Under the pieces are notes generated by a model. That model saw only the letters and a program-made list of their open reading frames with translations, was not told where the DNA came from and searched no databases. Positions 35,933-42,974 of a DNA stretch of 64,000 bases are shown here, piece by piece. Within the stretch, counting starts at the first letter, position 1. Each line of letters opens with the position of its first letter. The translations under genes and the position numbers were made by a program. Origin of the DNA: Verrucomicrobiota bacterium (GTDB lineage: Bacteria; Verrucomicrobiota; Verrucomicrobiia; Verrucomicrobiales; Verrucomicrobiaceae); the NCBI GenBank assembly GCA_025360015.1, contig JANYCZ010000023.1, positions 1 through 64,000 of the forward strand, written 5' to 3'.

Positions 35933-36934
35933 TCAGGGCACCTCGAAGACCTTCTGAGTCGTGGGATCCAGCGCGAGGGAGCCGCTTTCGAGGCCGGTGA
36001 TGTCGAGTTCCTTGTAAGGAGGGTAAGGGCTGATCACGCGGCCGGGCTTGGCGGTTTTCTTGCCCTTTAAAAACGATCCAGATGCACCGCCACCGGAGGA
36101 AGTGGTGGTGGGGAATTCTTTGGGCGTGGTTTCGGAGCGGCGGGTGGTGGGCTCTGGCGTACGCGTGGGCGGAGGGGCGTCGGGCTTGGGCGTCTTTTTA
36201 GGCGTCACCGTGGCGGGCTTGCTCGGCGTTTTGGTGGGAGGCGGTGAGTCGTCCACCTTTGGGGGGGTGTATTTGCGCGTGCTTGTGGGCGTGGACGTCT
36301 TGCTGTGGGTCGGCGGCGCAGGTGCGGGGCTTTTCGCGGGCTTGCTGGGAGGCGGAGTGGAGTGCTGAGTTTGCGTGCGAGGAGGGGTGGCCTGATGCTG
36401 CGGCGGCGGGTTGCTGTGGCGAGGCTGTTCCTGCTGCGTGCTATTATGACGTGGCTGTTCCTGAGCCTCCTGCTGCTGAGGGTATTGATAACCGGGCTGC
36501 TGCGGGGCATAGCCTGAGCCGGGGAGGGGGTAGCCCTGAGGGGACTGCTGCGGATAATTGGGGGCCGACTGCGAGCGTGGACTGGAGTCGAGACTGTACC
36601 CGCCGCCGTTCTGACCGTAGCTGGGAGGGGGGGCTTCGTAGCCGGCGGGATTTCTCCCGTAGAAGAGACGGCGCGCCATTTCACTCATGCGCTGGCCAAA
36701 CTTGGGCAGGAACTGCAGCGGATTTTCATACTGCGTAGGTGGCTGCTGCTGCTGCGGGTAGCCATAGCCGGGAGGCGGCTGATTGTAACCACCCTGCGGA
36801 GGAGCATAGCCCTGAGGGGGCTGATAGTAGCGCTGCTGTGCCTGCGCCATGGCGGTGAATGCCATGAGGATAGCGGCGCACCAACCCAGTCCAAATGAGC
36901 TGAACAGCCCCCCGTGAGTGGTTCGAAAATTCAT
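35933..36934 (-). CDS. Secreted Pro/Gln/Ser-rich hypothetical protein
   Basis: A 333-residue low-complexity protein; start MNFRTTHGGLFSSFGLGWCA with signal segment AAILMAFTAMAQAQQ. Residues 35-75 are PQ-rich repeats around YPQQQQPPTQYENP, including GYAPPQGGYNQPPPGYGY. A short ordered patch follows (QFLPKFGQRMSEMARRLFYG). A long Pro/Thr/Ser/Lys region (about 150-285, e.g. PPKVDDSPPPTKTPSKPATV) leads to an ordered C-terminus PYPPYKELDITGLESGSLAL with DPTTQKVFEVP. Such mixed disordered-ordered proteins are often wall- or polymer-associated, but the role is unknown. A strong terminator follows it. Confidence 0.7.
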   Translation of the reverse strand: MNFRTTHGGLFSSFGLGWCAAILMAFTAMAQAQQRYYQPPQGYAPPQGGYNQPPPGYGYPQQQQPPTQYENPLQFLPKFGQRMSEMARRLFYGRNPAGYEAPPPSYGQNGGGYSLDSSPRSQSAPNYPQQSPQGYPLPGSGYAPQQPGYQYPQQQEAQEQPRHNSTQQEQPRHSNPPPQHQATPPRTQTQHSTPPPSKPAKSPAPAPPTHSKTSTPTSTRKYTPPKVDDSPPPTKTPSKPATVTPKKTPKPDAPPPTRTPEPTTRRSETTPKEFPTTTSSGGGASGSFLKGKKTAKPGRVISPYPPYKELDITGLESGSLALDPTTQKVFEVP

Positions 36935-37205
36935 AATGATCAATAGTTCTTAACTTCCCGGGAACTGCAAGCCGCAATTTCCGGCGGTCGGGCGCTGAAA
37001 TGGTGTGCCCCATGACATAGACGAACGCAGCTAAGTTTTGTTCAGCGGCATTGCAAATCTCTTAGAATGCCGCTGGGAATTCGCCAGAAACCGGTGCTGC
37101 AAAATGTACGCGGGGACGTGTGACAGAACGGGTTGATCCATTCTCCGTAGCATGACTGCGAAGGATGAAAGCCCGAACTGCGAACGAAGGATGAAACTGG
37201 GCCGG

Positions 37206-39173
37206 TTACTCGGCCAGACGGGTGTCGATGTCTTTGTCGAGCCAGGCCCACATGGAGGAAAGGCCGGCGCTGACTTTGGCTTTGGCAGCGGTGAGCTCTT
37301 CGGCGCTGAGGCTCTGACCGGCGGCGGGGACGCTGCGGCCAAACATGTAGTACTTGATCTTGGGCTCGGTGCCGGAGGGGCGCACGGCGAAGCTGCGGCC
37401 ATCGGCGAGATCGACAAAGAGCATCTTTTCCTTGAGCACGATGTCGCCTTCTTCATCGATGATCTCGTCCTTGCGGAAGTCGCGTACTTTGATGACGGCG
37501 GAGCCATCCACCTCCTTTGGCGGATTGCTGCCGTAGCTGTCGGCGAGCTTGGCGATCTGCGCGGCACCGCTGGCGCCTTCGAAGACCTTGCTCTCGTTCA
37601 CTTCGAGGAAGTAGCCGACTTCGCAGTACACCTGATCGAGCAGGCCGACCACGGTGAGACCGAGGCTGGCGGCGTAAGCGGCGAGCTCGGCAAACATGAC
37701 GACGGCACCGTTGCCATCTTTGTCGCGGCTGAAGTCATCGCCCATGTAGCCGTAGCTTTCCTCGCCCCCGAAGACGAGGAACTTGCTGTGCTTCAGGCGT
37801 GCGTTGCGGCTCTCGATGTTGTTGAGGTCGCGGTAGCGGCTCTGGATGTCCGCAGGCAGGGCGGCTTCGTATTTGGAGAGCTTGGCGCTGATCCATTTGA
37901 AACCGGTGAGGGTGTTGACGCAGTTGATGCCGAATTTCGCGGCGATGGCATCCTGAAGCGGGCTGGTGACGAAGGTCTTCAGCAGCACGGCGTGGCTTTT
38001 GTTTTCAGGGGTAAGGATGCCGAGATCAAACATGGTCTTGGTGCGATACCACGCCATGAGGGAGCCGACTTGATTGCCGGTGAGGAGGACCATTTCGCCA
38101 GCGGCATTGCGCACACCCACGCCCATGCGGTCGCAGTCGGGATCGGTGCCGATGATGATGTCCGCGCCTTCTTTGTTGGCGAGATCGACGGCCATCTGCA
38201 AGGCGGAGGCGTTCTCGGGATTGGGGGACTTCACGGTGGGGAAGCGGCCGTCACGCACGTCCTGCTCGGGAACGGTGAGGAAATTGAAGCCGAGCTTTTT
38301 CAGCAGCACGGGCACCAGGACGCCGCCGGCGCCGTGCAGGGCGGTGAAGACGATCTTGAGCTTCTTGGCCTCCTCCTTCTGCAGCAGCTCGGGCTGCAGC
38401 ATCATGGTCTCCACGCGGGCGAGATACTTCTGGTCCATCTCATTGGCCAGGGTGGTGACCTTGCCGCGCTGGGCTTCAGGGAGAGCGATGTATTCCTCGC
38501 CTTTGATGGCATTGACCTCTTTGATGATGCCGGTGGCGTGGGGCTCGACGATGCCGGCACCGTCGTTGAAATTCACTTTGTAGCCGTTGTCATGCGCGGG
38601 GTTGTGAGAGGCGGTGATCATGACGCCTGCATCCGCACGGAGCTGGCGGACGGCGAAGGACATTTCCGGGGTCGCGCGGCAGTAGTCGAAGAGGTACACA
38701 TTCGCGCCGTGATCCATGGCAATCTTGGCGCAGAACTTGGCGAACTCCGGGGAGAAGTGGCGGGTGTCATGGGCAAAGACGAGGCTGGGCTTGCCGCTGA
38801 GCTTGGCATTGGCGCGGTAGTTCTTGATGTAGGTGACGAGGCCGCGGGTGGCGCGGCTTACGTTGTAAAAGTTCATCGCATTGGTGCCGACGCAGGGATG
38901 CTCCGGGCGCTCGTCTGCAGGGGCGCTGCCGCGCTCGGACTTGGTGATGATTTTGCCCAGCGTGCGGCCGCGCAGGCCACCGGTGCCAAATTTGAGCGCC
39001 TGGAAGAAGCGGTCGTTCAGCTCGGCCCATTCACCGGCGGTGGCGAGTTCCTCGATGCTGGCGCGGTAGAGCGGGTTGTCGCTGGCGGCGAGCAGGGCGC
39101 GGATGTTGTCGTGGCTGGCGGCGAGGAGTTGCCCGGAAGAGGCGGCGGCTTGGAGTTGATCGGCAAGGGACAT
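37206..39173 (-). CDS. Alpha-D-phosphohexomutase (phosphoglucomutase/phosphomannomutase-like)
   Basis: A 655-residue phospho-sugar mutase, start MSLADQLQAAASSGQLLAAS. Domain landmarks in order: phosphoserine loop MITASHNPAHDNGYKV; Mg-binding loop IGTDPDCDRMGVGVRNA; sugar-binding loop VFGGEESYGYMGDDFSRDKD; phosphate-binding loop AVRPSGTEPKIKYYMFG. It is longer than a typical phosphomannomutase (about 460), like the larger phosphoglucomutase/phosphopentomutase type. Interconverts hexose 1- and 6-phosphates, supplying sugar nucleotides for envelope polymers and glycogen. It stands alone in a 262-base gap before the Pro/Gln-rich gene and diverges from the hypothetical gene at 39337. Confidence 0.92.
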   Translation of the reverse strand: MSLADQLQAAASSGQLLAASHDNIRALLAASDNPLYRASIEELATAGEWAELNDRFFQALKFGTGGLRGRTLGKIITKSERGSAPADERPEHPCVGTNAMNFYNVSRATRGLVTYIKNYRANAKLSGKPSLVFAHDTRHFSPEFAKFCAKIAMDHGANVYLFDYCRATPEMSFAVRQLRADAGVMITASHNPAHDNGYKVNFNDGAGIVEPHATGIIKEVNAIKGEEYIALPEAQRGKVTTLANEMDQKYLARVETMMLQPELLQKEEAKKLKIVFTALHGAGGVLVPVLLKKLGFNFLTVPEQDVRDGRFPTVKSPNPENASALQMAVDLANKEGADIIIGTDPDCDRMGVGVRNAAGEMVLLTGNQVGSLMAWYRTKTMFDLGILTPENKSHAVLLKTFVTSPLQDAIAAKFGINCVNTLTGFKWISAKLSKYEAALPADIQSRYRDLNNIESRNARLKHSKFLVFGGEESYGYMGDDFSRDKDGNGAVVMFAELAAYAASLGLTVVGLLDQVYCEVGYFLEVNESKVFEGASGAAQIAKLADSYGSNPPKEVDGSAVIKVRDFRKDEIIDEEGDIVLKEKMLFVDLADGRSFAVRPSGTEPKIKYYMFGRSVPAAGQSLSAEELTAAKAKVSAGLSSMWAWLDKDIDTRLAE

Positions 39174-39336
39174 ATGAAATATCAATCTTAGCCAGCCCGA
39201 TAAGGAATCAAACGGCAAAGCGCTCAGGGGGGAATGAGGGATGCTTTATCTGGTCAGCGGCTCGTTCAGGGGGAACGCACGGGGAAAAGAGCTCGTCGGC
39301 TTGAGTCAAGTGATGGCACCTGCTAGGATGGCAGCG

Positions 39337-39756
39337 ATGGGTATTCATCTCCAGCATTTTGAAGCCGACGTTACAGAGCTGCAGGGAGCCACCTGTGAGC
39401 GCTTTCTTTCCATGAAGTCAAAGGAAGCTGACGGCAGCTTTATGCCCAGTGTGTTTTGGCTCAAGATATACGGAGGGGCATGGCACCGATTTTTTATCGA
39501 TGCATGGGTGTTATTTTGGGACGAGCGGGAAGAGTATGAAAATGAGAGCGATTTCGACTTTGTTCTTTTCGATTTGGGATCTGAACATGGGCTCGATGGA
39601 ATTAAAATCGTCAGTGTTATCATGGAGCAAACTCCTGAAGTCGCGGATTTTGAGTCATGCCTGACTCTCCTGTTTGCCGATGGCCGAGCGTGCATCATCC
39701 AGTATTCAGAGGAACCTCGACGGGTTGATCTGAGTATCGCCGATGCGTTCATCTGA
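39337..39756 (+). CDS. Hypothetical protein
   Basis: A 139-residue soluble protein when started at MGIHLQHFEADVTELQGATC; an AGGA nine bases upstream supports this ATG over earlier ones. It has alternating strand and helix segments (FWLKIYGGAWHRFFIDAWVL; ESDFDFVLFDLGSEHGLDGI; IKIVSVIMEQTPEVADFESC) and an acidic bias. The general look is of a small immunity-like or SMI1-type fold, but that is a guess and I do not recognise a family. A ribbon-helix-helix gene follows 45 bases away. Confidence 0.6.
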   Translation: MGIHLQHFEADVTELQGATCERFLSMKSKEADGSFMPSVFWLKIYGGAWHRFFIDAWVLFWDEREEYENESDFDFVLFDLGSEHGLDGIKIVSVIMEQTPEVADFESCLTLLFADGRACIIQYSEEPRRVDLSIADAFI

Positions 39757-39801
39757 CCAAGCCTGTGATCACTGTCGCTATTATCATCAAACAGAAAAAC
39801 C

Positions 39802-40023
39802 ATGAGCACACTCACCATCCGCCTCCCTGACGACAAGCATCTCCGCCTGCGGAAGCTGGCCGAGCATCGTTCAATGAGCATCAACAAACTGATGGAGGAG
39901 CTTGCCACCATCAGCATCACCGAGTTCGACGCCGAAACGCGTTTCCTCGCACGCGCCAAACGTGGCTCGGCCAAAAAGGGGCTGGCCTTGCTGGACAAAC
40001 TGGATGCCGCTTTCTCGAAGTAA
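39802..40023 (+). CDS. Ribbon-helix-helix protein (HicB-like, orphan)
   Basis: A 73-residue protein. The N-terminus STLTIRLPDDKHLRLRKLAE followed by HRSMSINKLMEEL is the ribbon-helix-helix fold used by HicB, MazE-type and related antitoxins to bind operator DNA. The C-terminal half (FDAETRFLARAKRGSAKKGL) is a typical partner-binding tail. No toxin gene is next to it: upstream is an unknown protein, and the 112 bases downstream hold nothing coding. It may be an orphan antitoxin or a small regulator. Confidence 0.8.
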   Translation: MSTLTIRLPDDKHLRLRKLAEHRSMSINKLMEELATISITEFDAETRFLARAKRGSAKKGLALLDKLDAAFSK

Positions 40024-40135
40024 GCCCGCTTACAAAGTGATGCGCAGAATTGCACTCGCCAAAACGAAGGTGCCTCTCTAAGATCGTCCTCGTTCCCTGC
40101 CAAACCACAACGCAAACACTCACCTCTTTACGATC

Positions 40136-41218
40136 ATGGGCCTGATGGATTACCTCAAAGGACAGTTTCTGGAAATCATCCAGTGGACGGACGATTCACG
40201 TGACACGCTGTCCTGGCGCTTTCCGGACGAGGACAAGGAAATCAAGCGCGGCGCGCAGCTCATCGTGCGGGAGTCGCAGGTGGCGCAGTTTGTTTATCTG
40301 GGTGAATACGGCGACACCTTTGGCCCCGGGAAGCACACGCTGAACACGGAGAACATTCCGATCCTCTCCACGCTCAAAGGGTGGAAGTATGGCTTTGAGT
40401 CCCCCTTCAAGGCGGACGTGTATTATGTGACCACGCGGCTCTTCACCGGGAACAAATGGGGTACGAGCAACCCGATCATGATGCGGGATGCGGACTTCGG
40501 CATCGTGCGCGTGCGGGCCTTTGGCACGTTTGATTTCAAGATCAGCGAGCCGAAGCTCTTCCTGAAGGAAGTGGCGGGCACGGACAATCAGTTTCGCCTG
40601 GATGAGTTTGCCGACACCATGCGCAGCCGCATCGTCAGTGTATTCACGGATGCGCTCGCCAGCGCGAAGGTGCCCGTGCTGGACCTCGCCACCCGCTATT
40701 CGGAGCTGGGAGATGCGCTGCTGCCGATCATCAATCCGACCACGCAGGGCAAGTACGGCATTGAGATCACCAGCTTCATCCTGGAAAACGCCAGCGTGCC
40801 GCCAGAGGTGGAGGCCGCGATCGACAAACGCAGCAGCATGGGCGCGATCGGGAATCTGAACGACTACGTGAAATTTCAGATGGCCGAAGGCATGGGCAAA
40901 GGCGGCAGCAGTCCGGCCGGAACCGCCGCAGAACTCGCGATGGGTTTTGGCATGGCGCAGAACATGATGGCGCAGGGTGTCTTCAATCCGAATCAGGGTG
41001 CCACCCCGCCGCCGCTGCCGGGTGCAGCAACTCCGGCCCCTGCTCCGGCCGCTACACTTTCCGTCGATATTCTCACACCCGCGCAGGTGGCGCAAAGTCT
41101 CGGAGTGACTGAGGCGGATGTGCTGTCCAGCATCGAAAGCGGCGACATCAAAGCGAAGAAGATCGGCACGCAGTATCGGATCACGAAGGCGGCGCTGGAT
41201 GAGTTTCTGGCGAAGTGA
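40136..41218 (+). CDS. SPFH-domain protein with C-terminal excisionase-type HTH
   Basis: A 360-residue protein. Residues about 25-250 are an SPFH/band-7-like domain of the YdjI/virion-core group (IKRGAQLIVRESQVAQFVYL, then DFGIVRVRAFGTFDFKISEP, ending NASVPPEVEAAIDKRSSMGA). A Gly/Met-rich linker and a Pro/Ala-rich segment (TPPPLPGAATPAPAPAATLS) lead to a final 48 residues with an excisionase/MerR-type helix-turn-helix (ILTPAQVAQSLGVTEADVLS, then KKIGTQYRITKAALDEFLAK). In most homologues I know of, the C-terminus is instead a zinc ribbon. The pairing of a membrane-organising fold with a DNA-binding tail is unusual. Confidence 0.85.
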   Translation: MGLMDYLKGQFLEIIQWTDDSRDTLSWRFPDEDKEIKRGAQLIVRESQVAQFVYLGEYGDTFGPGKHTLNTENIPILSTLKGWKYGFESPFKADVYYVTTRLFTGNKWGTSNPIMMRDADFGIVRVRAFGTFDFKISEPKLFLKEVAGTDNQFRLDEFADTMRSRIVSVFTDALASAKVPVLDLATRYSELGDALLPIINPTTQGKYGIEITSFILENASVPPEVEAAIDKRSSMGAIGNLNDYVKFQMAEGMGKGGSSPAGTAAELAMGFGMAQNMMAQGVFNPNQGATPPPLPGAATPAPAPAATLSVDILTPAQVAQSLGVTEADVLSSIESGDIKAKKIGTQYRITKAALDEFLAK

Positions 41219-41235
41219 TTGAAGTGGGAAAGGCG

Positions 41236-41276
41236 CTCCTGCCCGGAATCGGGAATTACCTGTCGATAGGCAGGAG
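41236..41276. terminator. Hairpin between convergent genes
   Basis: Arms CTCCTGCC (41236-41243) and GGCAGGAG (41269-41276) pair over a 25-base loop that itself contains CCGGAATCGGG. It lies 17 bases after the stop of the SPFH gene and opposite the start of the next gene; no U-tract is seen, so assignment as a terminator is tentative. Confidence 0.45.
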
Positions 41277-41360
41277 AGTGTATGCAAAGCGGCGCACAGC
41301 ACTGCTCGACCCTGATGGGTGGAGCGGCGTGTGCGCCGAGAGGGGGCGAATGTTTACCGT

Positions 41361-41891
41361 TTACCAGCGGAAGCGCTCACGCAGGGTGGGCTCGTGGTGG
41401 TGGGAGAGGCCGAGGAGGGCACCGAGGGTGAGGCCGACAGCGAAGGCTCCGATCACTGTGGGGAGGGGATTTTCACGCACGTACTTTTTGGATTGCGCGA
41501 GGGTGTCTTCGGCGCGGGCGGCGGCGGTTTGATAGAGGTCTTCTGCGCGATGAGCGGCGGAGTGGTAGAGGTCTTCGGCGCGGTGGGCGGCAGAGCTGTA
41601 GAGGTCTTTGGCGGCCTGGCCTGCGTTCTGGGCGGCATCTTTAGCGGCGGCGTAGCCATTCTGAGTGGCGTCCTTGGCGGCGGCGAGGCCGTTTTGGGCA
41701 GCGTCTTTGGCGGCAGAGAGACCGGACTGAGCGGCTTCCTTGGTGGTGTGGGAGGCGTGCTGAGCCAGATCCTTGGCGGCGTAGCCGGCCTGCTGGATGG
41801 CTTCTTTGGCGTTGCCCGTTGCCTGCTGGGCGGCTTCTTTGGCGGCTTGGGAATGCTGATCGTAGGCTAGCGTGTGGGTATCGGTGCTCAT
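41361..41891 (-). CDS. DUF883/ElaB-like anchored protein with 11-residue helical repeats
   Basis: A 176-residue protein. Residues about 15-130 are a string of 11-residue repeats with consensus A-[GA]-x-A-A-K-D-A-A-Q-N (AGYAAKDLAQH, ASHTTKEAAQS, GLSAAKDAAQN, GLAAAKDATQN, GYAAAKDAAQN, AGQAAKDLYSS, AAHRAEDLYHS, AAHRAEDLYQT, AAARAEDTLAQ). Undecad repeats form long amphipathic helices, as in LEA and apolipoproteins. The end is a DUF883/ElaB-type membrane anchor (YVRENPLPTVIGAFAVGLTL, then GALLGLSHHHE). Family members are ribosome- or membrane-associated, but a role here is not known. The gene is convergent with the SPFH gene. Confidence 0.8.
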   Translation of the reverse strand: MSTDTHTLAYDQHSQAAKEAAQQATGNAKEAIQQAGYAAKDLAQHASHTTKEAAQSGLSAAKDAAQNGLAAAKDATQNGYAAAKDAAQNAGQAAKDLYSSAAHRAEDLYHSAAHRAEDLYQTAAARAEDTLAQSKKYVRENPLPTVIGAFAVGLTLGALLGLSHHHEPTLRERFRW

Positions 41892-42306
41892 AGATGGGAT
41901 GGGTTGTTCATGCAGTTATCGGCTGTGGGCAGCGAGGTGGGTGTCTCAAAATGCGGCGGTGAGTTTGGGCCTGATGGGAAGATCGGGGCTTGCCGGAAGA
42001 CAGTTGACTGTGGTTTCACGGTCGTGACCCTTGTTGGCGATGGGTGAAAAACCATGGTCACCCATCGTAAAGCTTCCGTCGATGCCCGGCGGAAGTAGGA
42101 GACGTTCGTGTTTACCGCAGTAGGAGCGGAGAGGGCAGAGATTGCGGCTCTACGCGCTCTGCTCGGATTTGGAGTGGTCGGCGTTTGCGAAGCGCTGGTG
42201 GACGGGCGGGCTGTCGCCACGCCCATCCTACGCTTGCTGGTTCAGCTTGGCGCGTTTTGCTTTATTTGCGGCAAGACGCCGCGCAAGATGAGTGGCGTGA
42301 GGGGCC
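41892..42306. other. Non-coding stretch with palindromes
   Basis: About 415 bases without a supportable gene. It holds a perfect hairpin GATGGGTGA-n10-TCACCCATC at 42039-42066 and, nearby, CTTCCG/CGGAAG around 42073-42094. Their palindromic form and spacing resemble REP-type intergenic repeats. Short plus-strand frames through it look non-coding. Confidence 0.5.
42039..42066. repeat. Perfect 9-bp palindrome in intergenic space
   Basis: GATGGGTGA (42039-42047) and TCACCCATC (42058-42066) flank a ten-base loop AAAACCATGG. No U-run follows on either strand. It could be a dispersed repeat or a binding site. Confidence 0.55.
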
Positions 42307-42777
42307 TTAATTGAGCGCGGGGTCAGAGGCGGGTTCGGCGAACGTGTGAATTTCAGCGGCGACCTTTGCTTTGACCTTGCGTGGTTTCTTCACGGCCTTG
42401 GGAGCGGGGGCGAGAGCTGCCGCTGCAGGTGCGTCTGCGCCTTCTGCCGACGGAAGTTCTGGAAGCAGGAAGATGCTGCAGTTGCAGCAGACTTGGAGCT
42501 CCGCGCCCTCATGGCGGAGATCGGCAAGCTGACCGCTGGGCAGCGAGAGGTGGCAGCCGCCGCAGGTGTTGTTGCGCATGCGGGCGGCGCCGCGTTTGCC
42601 TTTGGAGATCCGGAGATCGTAGTGGTGCAGGATGGCGGGGGACAGGCGCGCACGCACGCCCACGGATTCGAGGGTGATTTCTTTGCTGCGCGCGCTTTGG
42701 GGCTCGAGGCGGCGTTTGGCGGCGTCGAGGTCGCTGAGCTGGCAGAGGTCATCAAAGAGTGTTTCGGTGAATTTCAT
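42307..42777 (-). CDS. C4-type zinc-ribbon protein (zf-RING_7-like)
   Basis: A 156-residue protein. The start is MKFTETLFDDLCQLSDLDAA. Residues about 67-104 form a C4 zinc ribbon: C-G-G-C at about residue 72 and C-C-N-C at about residue 97 (MRNNTCGGCHLSLPSGQLAD; EGAELQVCCNCSIFLLPE). The ribbon resembles the C-terminal half of the zf-RING_7 (CT398-like) family, whose usual N-terminal coiled-coil hairpin is shortened here. A Pro/Ala/Lys-rich tail follows (PAPKAVKKPRKVKAKVAAEI). Those proteins are thought to bind nucleic acid or other proteins; nothing more specific can be said. It lies 197 bases beyond the end of the giant gene on the same strand. Confidence 0.78.
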   Translation of the reverse strand: MKFTETLFDDLCQLSDLDAAKRRLEPQSARSKEITLESVGVRARLSPAILHHYDLRISKGKRGAARMRNNTCGGCHLSLPSGQLADLRHEGAELQVCCNCSIFLLPELPSAEGADAPAAAALAPAPKAVKKPRKVKAKVAAEIHTFAEPASDPALN

Positions 42778-42974
42778 GGTCGGTCGGGGTGGGTGGGGTT
42801 GGTAAAGCGGTACGCAGTGGGGGGTGACTCGTGGAAAAGCGGCGGAAGATCTCCAGCCAGGCCAACGCGGAATTCATGCGAGGGCGAGTCCCTGCTGTAA
42901 CAGGCATGGTGTGGCCGTCATTAGCAAGCGGCATAGCCTGCGATAAAAGGTGGAAGCACCCTGCGGGGGTTACC

